The position numbers and the translations under genes were made by a program. A DNA stretch of 64,000 nucleotides from Aquimarina sp. BL5 (GTDB lineage: Bacteria > Bacteroidota > Bacteroidia > Flavobacteriales > Flavobacteriaceae). Under the pieces are notes generated by a model that searched no databases, had not been told where the DNA came from, and worked only from the letters and a program-made list of their open reading frames with translations. The stretch is from assembly GCF_003443675.1 (NCBI RefSeq), contig NZ_CP031963.1, positions 3,805,501-3,869,500 of the forward strand, given 5' to 3'. Shown piece after piece: positions 8,143-16,177 of this stretch; positions within the stretch are counted from its first letter, which is position 1; each line of letters opens with the position of its first letter.

Positions 8143-9249
8143 ATGAGCGTTATTAGACACGATTGGACATCGCAGGAAATACTAGATATCTATAATAAAC
8201 CATTAATGGAGTTGCTTTATGAAGCAGCAACAATTCATCGAGAATATCATGATCCTAATACTGTACAGGTATCTACTTTGTTATCTATTAAAACAGGTGG
8301 GTGTCCCGAAGACTGTGGGTATTGTCCACAAGCGGCAAGATATCACACAGATATTAAGGGTAATGATTTGATGAGTGTACAGCAAGTAAAAGCACAAGCA
8401 TTACGTGCCAAATCTTCAGGAAGCTCTAGAGTATGTATGGGAGCAGCTTGGCGTAATGTAAAAGATGGTCCTGAGTTCGATAACGTATTAGAAATGGTAC
8501 GGACAATCAATAAACTAGAAATGGAAGTTTGTTGTACCTTAGGAATGATTACAGAAAATCAGGCACAACGTCTTGCAGAAGCTGGTTTGTATGCTTATAA
8601 TCATAATTTAGACACATCAGAAGAATACTATAAAGAAGTAATTTCTACCAGAGGTTACGAAGACCGTTTAGAAACAATAGATAATGTTCGTAAAACTAAT
8701 GTAACTGTATGTAGCGGTGGTATTATAGGAATGGGTGAAAAATCCGAAGATCGAGCAGGAATGTTAGTGGCTTTGGCTAAATTGGATCCACAACCAGAAT
8801 CGGTACCGATTAATGCACTCGTTGCTGTTGATGGTACACCAATGGAAGATCAGACGCCTGTAGAAATTTGGGATATGATTAGAATGGTTGCAACAACTAG
8901 AATTGTAATGCCGCAAACACAGGTAAGATTGTCCGCAGGAAGAACAGAAATGAGTAGAGAAGGGCAAGCAATGTGCTTTTTTGCTGGCGCAAATTCAATT
9001 TTTGCAGGAGATAAATTATTAACAACTCCTAATCCTGATGTAAATGAGGATATGGCAATGTTTAAGAAATTAGGATTAAATCCTCAAAAACCATTTGTTA
9101 AAAAGGCTCAACCTGATACGATAGAAGCAGAAGATTCTAAGTATGAAGCAAAAGGAGAAAAGCCTAAATGGTCAAGACCCGATCATACCATTGAAAAAAA
9201 TGAACTTGCCAAGCAGAAAGCTAAAGAAACTGTTTATAGAGATCGATAA
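8143..9249 (+). CDS. bioB: Biotin synthase, radical SAM enzyme
   Basis: BioB inserts sulfur into dethiobiotin to make biotin, using two SAM molecules, a [4Fe-4S] and an auxiliary [2Fe-2S] cluster. The radical-SAM motif CPEDCGYC is at residues 54-61 (Cys 54, 58, 61). YNHNLDTSEEYY, CSGGIIGMGE and VRLSAGRTEMSREGQAMCFFAGANSIF-type blocks are family signatures, the arginine of LSAGR being an iron-sulfur ligand. The body ends at about residue 330; a charged tail of roughly 40 residues (KAQPDTIEAEDSKYEAKG...) is common in Bacteroidota BioB. Own promoter upstream; the next gene is unrelated. Confidence 0.97.
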   Translation: MSVIRHDWTSQEILDIYNKPLMELLYEAATIHREYHDPNTVQVSTLLSIKTGGCPEDCGYCPQAARYHTDIKGNDLMSVQQVKAQALRAKSSGSSRVCMGAAWRNVKDGPEFDNVLEMVRTINKLEMEVCCTLGMITENQAQRLAEAGLYAYNHNLDTSEEYYKEVISTRGYEDRLETIDNVRKTNVTVCSGGIIGMGEKSEDRAGMLVALAKLDPQPESVPINALVAVDGTPMEDQTPVEIWDMIRMVATTRIVMPQTQVRLSAGRTEMSREGQAMCFFAGANSIFAGDKLLTTPNPDVNEDMAMFKKLGLNPQKPFVKKAQPDTIEAEDSKYEAKGEKPKWSRPDHTIEKNELAKQKAKETVYRDR

Positions 9250-9394
9250 ACAATAGTAGAAATTTTTGATAATACAAAATCTTGATATTGTTTTGCGAAC
9301 TTTAAATTTAACAAACCGTGATGTTAACTATTTTTTATGCCAAATGGTATTAATCAATTTTTTAATAAGTGCCCATAATGGGCTTTCATAGTCA

Positions 9395-10261
9395 GTGGAA
9401 TTAAATTTAGAGCAAATACCAAGAGTTGAGTCAATCACCAAAGAAGAATTTCTTAAAGAATATTTTATACCACAGAAACCAGTGGTTATTCGGAAATTAA
9501 TAGAAGATTGGCCGGCATATAAGAAATGGGACCTAGAGTATATTAATAAGGTAGCTGGTGATAAAGAGGTGCCTTTATTTGATGATAGGCCGATAAATTC
9601 TGAATTTAAATTTAACGAACCACATACAAGTATGAAAATGAGCGAGTATGTGAATTTGTTAAACTCAAAGCCTACTAATTACAGAATCTTTCTATATAAT
9701 TTACTAAAAGAAGTACCAAAGCTTAGGGAAGATTATAAGTACCCTAAAATCGGTTTAAGATTACTAAAAAAAATGCCTTATCTTTTTTTTGGAGGCCAGG
9801 GTTCTAAGGTGTTTATGCATTATGATATTGATTTGGGTAATATTCTTCATTTTCATTTTCATGGAGATAAACAATGTATATTATTTCCTCCATCTGAAAC
9901 TAAATATTTATATAAAGTACCTCACGCGCTAATTGCACATCAGGACATTGATTTTACAAATCCCGATTTAGAAAAATGGCCTGCCCTTAAAAAAGCTAAA
10001 GGATATATAGCGAATCTTACACACGGCGAAACACTTTATATGCCAGAAGGATACTGGCATCAGATGACCTATCTCACACCAGGGTTTTCTATGAGTATTC
10101 GCGCGATGGCTACGAGATTAGGAAATATGAACAAAGCAGCATACAACATTTTCTTTATGCGGTATTTTGATAATGCTATGCGTAGGATTGGTGGTCAGAA
10201 ATGGATGGATTATAAAAATGAAATAGCTATCAAGAGAACCAACAAGAGGTGTAATTTGTAA
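9395..10261 (+). CDS. JmjC/cupin-like 2-oxoglutarate-dependent oxygenase family protein
   Basis: 288 residues beginning LNLEQIPRVESITKEEF; a GTG start at 9395 is used because no in-frame ATG precedes it. The phrase KPVVIRKLIEDWPAYKKWDLEYI near residues 27-48 is the N-terminal signature of cupin-like JmjC proteins (FIH/YcfD-like). The iron triad is visible: His142 and Asp144 in FMHYDID, and His222 in EGYWHQM. FHFHGDKQCILFPPSE gives the core strand with its lysine. These enzymes hydroxylate protein side chains, but the target is unknown. Downstream is an AraC-type regulator after 70 bases. Confidence 0.82.
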   Translation: MELNLEQIPRVESITKEEFLKEYFIPQKPVVIRKLIEDWPAYKKWDLEYINKVAGDKEVPLFDDRPINSEFKFNEPHTSMKMSEYVNLLNSKPTNYRIFLYNLLKEVPKLREDYKYPKIGLRLLKKMPYLFFGGQGSKVFMHYDIDLGNILHFHFHGDKQCILFPPSETKYLYKVPHALIAHQDIDFTNPDLEKWPALKKAKGYIANLTHGETLYMPEGYWHQMTYLTPGFSMSIRAMATRLGNMNKAAYNIFFMRYFDNAMRRIGGQKWMDYKNEIAIKRTNKRCNL

Positions 10262-10331
10262 GTAGAGAAACCTTGCAACTTTTTTGATTTCTTTTTGTCT
10301 TTATAAAAAGAAGATCATATAATCTCTATGC

Positions 10332-11471
10332 ATGGAATTTGTGAATATTATTTTGTTAATAAGTGCTTCTCAAGGATTTCTTTTTGGTTTTGCTATTTTA
10401 CTTTCCCCATATTTTAAAAGCGAAACGAATAAATATTTAGGATATTCAATTTTAATTTTGGCTTTTTTAATGTTTAATGTATATCTAGATACGTTGGAGA
10501 TATATCAGCAATATCCTAAACTCTTGATTTTATATGATATAGAATGGATATTTTTGTTTCCAGTTTTTTTCTTTCATTACATACTAAAATCGATAGATCA
10601 TAATCTACTAGAAAACAAGAACCTTTTTCTATTATATATTCCATTTTCATTCTCTGTAATCATAAATATTGTTTTTAATCTAGAGTACGTTTATGGATGG
10701 TATATGTATTCATGGGAATATAAAGAGTTAGTTTATGGTTGGGTTTTTAATATCCAGGAGTTTGGTTATTATTCCTTTAATTTTGTGATTGCAATTTGGG
10801 CATATAGTATTCTCAAAAACAAAAAATATGTAGACCACCAAAATGGTAAATGGTTAAAAAGGTTATGTATTTGGGAGGTTGTATTAGTCGCTTCCTGGAT
10901 TCTGGTTGATATTACTGATATGATTTTCGGGATAGGTTATGAAATTGGTATCTTTATAATATGTTCTGGAGCATCTTTGTTTATTTTTTGGATTGTATAT
11001 AATGGAATTTATTCATTAAAACTCACGAATACGCAAAAGGGCTTTATTAGTGTTGACCATAATGATGTACATAGAAAAAAATTGGAGATTTCAGTTTCTC
11101 AACATTCATTTTCTAAGAACAATGTATATTTCCAAAAACTAGAAAGTTTATTACAAAAAGATTATATCTATCGCAACCCAAATTTGAATCAAGAAATGAT
11201 TGCAGAAACTCTAAATATAAGCTCTGGTTATCTTTCCCAAATTGTAAATGACGTTACTAAAAAGAATTTTACGGCATATATTAATTCATATCGTGTAAAA
11301 GAGGTAAAAGATATGATACTCAATGAGGAGTTTGATAAATACAGCTTATTGGCAATAGGATTAGAAGCGGGTTTCAAGTCTAAAACTACATTTTATACTT
11401 CTTTTAAAAAAGAAACTGGATTAACTCCAAACCAGTTTAAAACGAATCAGAAAAAGGTGCTGATTTTTTAA
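10332..11471 (+). CDS. Membrane-bound AraC-family transcriptional regulator
   Basis: 379 residues. About seven hydrophobic segments fill residues 1-230 (MEFVNIILLISASQGFLFGF... to SLFIFWIVYNGIYSL), followed by a soluble linker and an AraC-type double HTH at about 280-375 (LNISSGYLSQIVNDV, then SLLAIGLEAGFKSKTTFYTSFKKETGLTPNQFK). This build, a 7TM-like N-terminus with a C-terminal AraC domain, is common in Flavobacteria. It probably senses a signal at the membrane and controls neighbouring or distant genes. The operator is unknown. It lies between the cupin gene and an S41 peptidase gene, all on the same strand with 70 and 170 base gaps. Confidence 0.88.
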   Translation: MEFVNIILLISASQGFLFGFAILLSPYFKSETNKYLGYSILILAFLMFNVYLDTLEIYQQYPKLLILYDIEWIFLFPVFFFHYILKSIDHNLLENKNLFLLYIPFSFSVIINIVFNLEYVYGWYMYSWEYKELVYGWVFNIQEFGYYSFNFVIAIWAYSILKNKKYVDHQNGKWLKRLCIWEVVLVASWILVDITDMIFGIGYEIGIFIICSGASLFIFWIVYNGIYSLKLTNTQKGFISVDHNDVHRKKLEISVSQHSFSKNNVYFQKLESLLQKDYIYRNPNLNQEMIAETLNISSGYLSQIVNDVTKKNFTAYINSYRVKEVKDMILNEEFDKYSLLAIGLEAGFKSKTTFYTSFKKETGLTPNQFKTNQKKVLIF

Positions 11472-11640
11472 ATGTTCATATTTCGGAACATTGATTCTCT
11501 ATTTACTGTCTAGTTTTGACTCCAATCAGAAGCTGTGTTTATCTATTTAGATTTATAGACTATTATCTTTCTTTATAACTTCATGCAACTGATTGATTTT
11601 TTAATTGTCAATAGTGATGTAATTCTTAAAACGGAATAGT

Positions 11641-13026
11641 ATGATTTTAGATTTTTTTAAAAAGTATTTTTTAGGGTTCATTTTAGTGTTTGTAATAGGA
11701 TGTCAATCCGATGATGATGCACCGATCATTATAGAAGAGACTATAAATGGATTCTGGTTAGCCGCAGATAAAGGGTATATCATTGAATTTACAGATGATC
11801 AAGATACGCTTTACGGTATAAATACTTCTGGGTGTTCAGTGCTCGATGATAATTTTGATGCAGATGAATTTGCAGGTTTTCAATTCGATCTGGTTAATGC
11901 AAATGAATTAATAGGTGTTTCAGAACTAGTAGCTTCGGATCTTACATTTACAAGATTAGAAAATCAAAACGAGTTTTGTTTGCCGGATCAGATTTTGAGG
12001 ACCGAAGATCCAAAGATTAATTTTGATCACTTCTGGAATATCTTCAATGATTACTATGCTTTTTTTGAAACAAGAAATGTGGATTGGTCTCAATATGAGA
12101 GTTTGCGTGATCAGGTAACTGCTGAGAATTTTTATGAAACTATTGGTGAGTTAGTACTTTTACTAAATGATGGACATGTGATCATTGAAGATGAAGAAAA
12201 TAATATTAGTATAGATGCTGGTTTGCCTAGTTTATTAGAGAGATTAAATGCAGGATTAATAGGAGATTTAACAATTGATTCAGCAGAAGATTATGATAGA
12301 CTATATAATCAACGATTTGAGGTGATAACACTAAAATATTTTGGAGGAGAGTTCGAGATAGATGAAAGCGAAAATATTGCTTGGGGTATGCTAGATAGTG
12401 ATATTGGATATGTGAATATTCTTGGTATGGAAGGTTATAGCGCTGATGAAAGTACAGAGTTACAGACGTTGAATACCGTTTTAGACAGAATGATGGATGA
12501 TTTTGAGAATTCGGGAGTGTCTAAATTGATTATAGATACTCGTTTTAATGGAGGAGGATATGATATGGTATCTGTAGAAATAGCATCACGATTTGTAGAT
12601 CAAGAACGCCTTGCTTTTTCTAAAAAAGCTAGATTAGGGGATAGCTTTACAGAAAGCACTTCTATATCTGTAACCCCTAAAGGAAATTTTCAGTTTACGG
12701 ATGACATTGTATTACTAACAAGCCCATTAACTGCTAGTGCTGCAGAAATTTTCACACTTTGTATGAAAGATTTACCTTATGTAACTATCGTAGGAGATAA
12801 TACAAATGGTGTTTTTTCTGATATTTTGGTTCATGTATTGCCAAATGGAGCATCCATAGGATTGTCTAACGAAGTATATAGTGATGCTCAAGGTGTAGTT
12901 TATGAAGCGATTGGAATTGGACCAAGTGAGGAGAATAGAGTTCCGTTGTTTTCCAACGATGATTTTAATGAGGAAAAGGATAGTGGAATAGATCGAGCGG
13001 TTGAATTACTAAGTAGTGGTAACTGA
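11641..13026 (+). CDS. S41-family peptidase lipoprotein
   Basis: 461 residues with a lipoprotein signal (FLGFILVFVIGCQSDDD, Cys about 21). An N-terminal beta domain (about 30-110) is followed by a helical bundle (HFWNIFNDYYAFFETRNVDW) and a tail-specific protease domain. Seen are YVNILGMEGY, RFNGGGYDM and the nucleophile region SPLTASAAE with Ser about 366, then VGDNTNGVFS near the position of the general base. There is no obvious PDZ domain. It is expected at the cell surface or periplasmic face of the outer membrane, degrading peptides. It ends just before a strong bidirectional terminator shared with the small peptide gene on the other strand. Confidence 0.88.
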   Translation: MILDFFKKYFLGFILVFVIGCQSDDDAPIIIEETINGFWLAADKGYIIEFTDDQDTLYGINTSGCSVLDDNFDADEFAGFQFDLVNANELIGVSELVASDLTFTRLENQNEFCLPDQILRTEDPKINFDHFWNIFNDYYAFFETRNVDWSQYESLRDQVTAENFYETIGELVLLLNDGHVIIEDEENNISIDAGLPSLLERLNAGLIGDLTIDSAEDYDRLYNQRFEVITLKYFGGEFEIDESENIAWGMLDSDIGYVNILGMEGYSADESTELQTLNTVLDRMMDDFENSGVSKLIIDTRFNGGGYDMVSVEIASRFVDQERLAFSKKARLGDSFTESTSISVTPKGNFQFTDDIVLLTSPLTASAAEIFTLCMKDLPYVTIVGDNTNGVFSDILVHVLPNGASIGLSNEVYSDAQGVVYEAIGIGPSEENRVPLFSNDDFNEEKDSGIDRAVELLSSGN

Positions 13027-13043
13027 TAGTTTTATTTGTAAAA

Positions 13044-13076
13044 AATAATCCCGCAATTACTGATTGCGGGATTATT
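13044..13076. terminator. Strong bidirectional terminator
   Basis: A perfect 14-base inverted repeat, AATAATCCCGCAAT and ATTGCGGGATTATT, with a five-base loop. It separates the S41 peptidase gene from the convergent small peptide gene whose stop is 11 bases away. Confidence 0.85.
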
Positions 13077-13086
13077 AGTAAAAGAA

Positions 13087-13251
13087 TTATACCATTTCGT
13101 AAATGCAGTAAAATCCATTACATATTCCTCTTCCGTAGTCACAATCCATTTCGGTACGACAAGTGTTTGCACCTGGACCTCCCCCACCATTGATTGTTTT
13201 TAATTCTTTACTTTTTAGTGTTTTTCCTAATTCAGAAATTTGTTTTAACAT
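13087..13251 (-). CDS. Small Cys-rich double-glycine leader peptide, candidate RiPP or bacteriocin-like precursor
   Basis: 54 residues. The N-terminus MLKQISELGKTLKSKELKTI is followed by NGGGGPG, then a core with four cysteines (TCRTEMDCDYGRGICNGFYC) at residues 31, 37, 44 and 49. This is the layout of Bacteroidota precursor peptides with an amphipathic leader ending in Gly-Gly, cut by C39-type peptidase transporters. The leader matches in style those at 19724 and 19933 (LxxxEIKxINGG). It lies 71 bases behind the astacin gene on the same strand and ends at a strong terminator, so a common message is possible. Processing and bridges are inferred only; no exporter is nearby. Confidence 0.72.
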   Translation of the reverse strand: MLKQISELGKTLKSKELKTINGGGGPGANTCRTEMDCDYGRGICNGFYCIYEMV

Positions 13252-13322
13252 ATCTTAATCTTTATTTATTCTTATTTATTAAATAATTAAATAACCTATG
13301 TTTTAAAGCATTTTTTTTTAAA

Positions 13323-15221
13323 TTAAAGTGTTAGATGAGTATCTATTGTTGCTGAATTGTTATCACTTGTAACTTTAACCAAATCGTTTTTTCCATCTCC
13401 GTTGAAGTCTCCAGATGCCCATTTTTGGCTATTAGCATAGCCAGATTGTTTAGTTGCCCAACGTTGAATATTAAAATTGCTTCCGCTTGAAGCGTGTATA
13501 TCTATACTAATATAACCACCATCATTAAAGGTTTTGGCAATATCATCTTTTCCATCATTGTTAAAATCCCCAACAATACATCTTATAGTGCTTACAAATT
13601 CTCCTTGTCTGGTAGCCCATCGTCTTATAGAAAAGCTACTTCCATTAGAAACATGAGTGTCAATACTAATATTTCCTCTATCGTTAAAGGCTTTGGCCAT
13701 ATCATCTTTTCCATCTCCATTAAAATCTCCAGTTATCCAATTTTGGGCATTGGCAAACCCACCTTGTCTTGTAGCCCATCGTCTTTTAGAAAAGCTACTT
13801 CCATTAGAAATATGAGTGTCTATACTAATATTACCACCATCATTAAAGGCTTTGGCCATATCATCTTTTCCATCTCCATTAAAATCTCCGGAAACCCATT
13901 TCTGATCATTAGAAAACCCACCTTGTCTTGTAGCCCATCGTTTTATAGAAAAGTTTCGTCCATTAGAGATGTGCACATCAATACTTGCATTTCCGCCATC
14001 GTTAAAGGCTTTGGCCATATCATCTTTTCCATCATTATTAAAATCTCCAACGACCCATTTTTGAGCATCCCAAAAACCACCTTGTTTGGTAGCCCAACGC
14101 TGAATAGAAAAACTACTTCCGTTAGAGATATGAATATCGATACTTGCATTTCCACCATCGTTAAACACCTTAGCATAATCTTGTCTTCCATCCCCATTAA
14201 AATCTCCAGACATCCATTTTTGAGCACTCCAAAAACCGCCTTGTCTAGTTGCCCATCTATTTACAGAAAACTTTTTAGGGTACATTTTATTAATACCTTG
14301 GATGTCACCTCTAGATAGTTCACGAGCTGTTATAAAGTATGAGCTACCATCTTTTTTTGTTATAGTAGCTTCTGATGGATCACAAAAACAGTTATCTTTT
14401 TCACCACAAGCTTTAGCAAAAAAACATGGGCCGTACATCATAAGACTATCAAAATCTAATGTTGATGTTAAATCAAGACCGTCTTGACCCCTTTGGAGGT
14501 ACGTTTTAAAATTATGATCTTTTCCTGCTTTGATATTGTTATAATTGATAGTAAGGTATTCATTTCGATCAGATCTACTTTGTTCGTGCCATAATCCAAT
14601 GGCATGACCGATTTCATGAATGGTATTGCCTGTAGAACATCTGTCCGAAAGGGTAATTATTTGAGGTCCTCCCTGTCGGCCAACTGGTGATGAACATCCA
14701 TCACCTCTTTTAAAAAAAACAAAACTATCAAATAATACATTAGTCCCAGTGTATTTGACAAATCGTAAACTTGTATTACTTTCCCAATGAGCAATAGCAT
14801 TAGTGATTCTTTCCTGATTGGGTATACTAGAATCAATGGTATAGGGTACTGTATAATTTGGCCATCTGCGATCACCATTTCTTCGTCCGGTACTTTTAGC
14901 ATCATTTGTATTTTCTTGAGGAGTTATTATGATATCTCCTTCTAAAATATATTTCCCATCTATTTCTTCTACGGTAATGGTTTGATTATCATATAATACT
15001 TCTTTTAGTATTCCACTTTTACCGATATATGCAAATTCCTGTGTTACAGAACCATTTTGAATTGATGTATCTGTTGATTCTTCAGAATTTAGTTCTTCAA
15101 GAGTTTCTTCATTTTGACAACTCTGTAAAAACACAAAACTTCCAATAACTAAAAATAGTTTTGTAACTATGATTAAAGTTCTTAATGATCTAGGTTTTTT
15201 CATTTTTTTAAGTTTTAACAT
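13323..15221 (-). CDS. Astacin-like (M12A) metalloprotease lipoprotein with six FG-GAP/VCBS-like repeats
   Basis: 632 residues. A lipoprotein signal (VIGSFVFLQSCQNEE) is followed by a propeptide-like stretch and an astacin domain starting at RRWPNYTVPYTID (about 118). The zinc motif HEIGHAIGLWH gives His202, Glu203, His206 and His212; the Met-turn is SLMMYG. A Cys-rich loop (CFFAKACGEKDNCFC) follows. The C-terminal half holds six 53-residue repeats of the form RWATRQGGF...GDFNGDGKDDMAKAFNDGG, each with the calcium-binding DxNxDGxxD pattern. Two ATGs lie at residues 1 and 7; the second may be the true start. Surface-bound proteolysis is inferred; whether it matures the nearby peptides is open. 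A long forward-strand reading frame over the repeats is only a shadow. Confidence 0.9.
   Translation of the reverse strand: MLKLKKMKKPRSLRTLIIVTKLFLVIGSFVFLQSCQNEETLEELNSEESTDTSIQNGSVTQEFAYIGKSGILKEVLYDNQTITVEEIDGKYILEGDIIITPQENTNDAKSTGRRNGDRRWPNYTVPYTIDSSIPNQERITNAIAHWESNTSLRFVKYTGTNVLFDSFVFFKRGDGCSSPVGRQGGPQIITLSDRCSTGNTIHEIGHAIGLWHEQSRSDRNEYLTINYNNIKAGKDHNFKTYLQRGQDGLDLTSTLDFDSLMMYGPCFFAKACGEKDNCFCDPSEATITKKDGSSYFITARELSRGDIQGINKMYPKKFSVNRWATRQGGFWSAQKWMSGDFNGDGRQDYAKVFNDGGNASIDIHISNGSSFSIQRWATKQGGFWDAQKWVVGDFNNDGKDDMAKAFNDGGNASIDVHISNGRNFSIKRWATRQGGFSNDQKWVSGDFNGDGKDDMAKAFNDGGNISIDTHISNGSSFSKRRWATRQGGFANAQNWITGDFNGDGKDDMAKAFNDRGNISIDTHVSNGSSFSIRRWATRQGEFVSTIRCIVGDFNNDGKDDIAKTFNDGGYISIDIHASSGSNFNIQRWATKQSGYANSQKWASGDFNGDGKNDLVKVTSDNNSATIDTHLTL
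13326..14280 (-). repeat. Six tandem 159-base repeats in the astacin gene
   Basis: The six coding units of 53 residues are in exact register and units 2-5 are very alike also at the base level (for example, the stretch encoding KDDMAKAFNDGG recurs with few changes). This is a recent tandem amplification that can change copy number by slippage or recombination. The last unit is the most diverged. Confidence 0.85.
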
Positions 15222-15318
15222 AATAGGAGTAATTTAAATTTTTTCCAATTCACTATGAAAACATCTTTTTCTTAAAAATGAATAAATTTAAACTACTCCA
15301 TAAAAATAATGTGTTTAG

Positions 15319-15388
15319 TCACTGTATTAGGACTTTTCGATATTCATCTTCTGTAGTATTATTTTTATAAAGAGGTTGCATAAAGCCC
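15319..15388 (-). pseudogene. Possible out-of-frame 3' tail of the upstream lipoprotein gene
   Basis: Reading from the GGG at 15388-15386 one frame over, the strand encodes GFMQPLYKNNTTEDEYRKVL and then IQ before a stop at 15321-15319, with no break for more than 20 codons. Its end EYRKVLIQ resembles a second short reading ending EYRKALSIE at 15882-15932. One base lost or gained in the G-run would join this tail to the lipoprotein. The alternative is a chance open frame. Confidence 0.35.
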
Positions 15389-15862
15389 TACAATATATTT
15401 TTGATATATAAAATAAGGTTCACCGTTCTCTAGAGCTACTAGATGAGGTACGACTTCGTATTGCAAAATTCCATCATTACCATAGATAGTAAGTTGTCTA
15501 TCAATTTTTTCAACTTCTTTGTTGTTTATAGCATTTTCAAGTTTTTTGATTTCATCTGCATTTATCTTTCTTCCAAATCGATTTCTTACATTAAAAGTCC
15601 ATCCGGTAGTAGTTCCTCCACCTCCTCCATAGTTGGGATTTCTCCATTCTTCTTTTAAAATTTTACTTAGTGCGCAGGTAATACAGCCTCCCGATTTTCC
15701 AGAGAAAGAATTAGATGAAAAGGATTGGTCATCTTCATAAAACTCCATATTATTAATGTCTTCTTGAATTTCTAAGCTTTCTAGCTCATCTGTATTACAA
15801 GAAGTGAAAAGTGATAAAAAAAATAGGACAGCCCCGATTTTTAAAAATGATAATGTTTTCAT
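15365..15862 (-). CDS. Hypothetical lipoprotein
   Basis: 165 residues with a clear lipoprotein signal (IGAVLFFLSLFTSCNTDE, Cys about 22) and an acidic stretch rich in Glu and Ser. The middle has SGGCITCALSKILKEEW with two cysteines three apart and a glycine run (NYGGGGGTTTGW). The C-terminal part (IDRQLTIYGNDGILQYEVVPHL...) looks like a beta-rich fold. No family recognised. The reading frame may have shifted at its 3' end (see 15319-15388). It precedes the astacin gene on the same strand by 143 bases and both are likely exported, so a joint surface role is possible. Confidence 0.6.
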   Translation of the reverse strand: MKTLSFLKIGAVLFFLSLFTSCNTDELESLEIQEDINNMEFYEDDQSFSSNSFSGKSGGCITCALSKILKEEWRNPNYGGGGGTTTGWTFNVRNRFGRKINADEIKKLENAINNKEVEKIDRQLTIYGNDGILQYEVVPHLVALENGEPYFIYQKYIVGLYATSL

Positions 15863-16177
15863 AAAAGTTTTTTGTTTTTCTACCTACTCTATTGATAAGG
15901 CTTTTCGGTATTCGCCTTTTTTATCTAATATTCGTTACTTGATTGAAACAAATGTATAGTGAGAGATGGCCTATTGACAAGTGGAGTAACGCGATATTCG
16001 GGAATATCTTCTAGATATTCTCAGAATATCGATTGTTTGTTTTTTTTATCAAAAGTTTGATTTTCAGATGTTTATTTTTTTTAAATGTGCGAATTGATAA
16101 AAACAAATAATAATATCTTTACCTACCGTTTAATAGTGTAGATAAAGGTTTAGTTTTTATTAAAATGTGTTTTATAA
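15863..16177. other. Regulatory intergenic region between divergent genes
   Basis: A 315-base gap between the lipoprotein gene (reverse) and the TPR-HTH regulator (forward). It holds a short reverse-strand reading ending GEYRKALSIE (15882-15932) and four alternating GATATTC/GAATATC half-sites at 15992-16031. The rest is AT-rich with no further gene seen. Confidence 0.6.
15992..16031. promoter_or_regulatory. Four-half-site palindrome, likely operator
   Basis: CGATATTC (15992-15999), GAATATC (16002-16008), GATATTC (16014-16020) and GAATATCG (16024-16031) form nested perfect inverted repeats. GGAATATCTTCTA from here recurs with one change at 17931-17943 before the first lanthipeptide-type precursor gene. 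It lies about 150 bases before the TPR-HTH gene, which suggests autoregulation. Confidence 0.5.

Noticed and set aside
13326..14280. CRISPR-like regular repeats
   Set aside because: The 159-base units are coding protein repeats without unique spacers.
13494..14318. A 274-residue forward-strand open frame across the astacin repeats
   Set aside because: It mirrors the 159-base repeats of the reverse-strand gene; the reverse gene has clear domains and the forward one none.
11641..15862. A polysaccharide utilisation or SusCD locus
   Set aside because: No SusC/SusD pair or glycoside hydrolase is present; the TonB receptor at 43597 is riboswitch-linked to thiamine.
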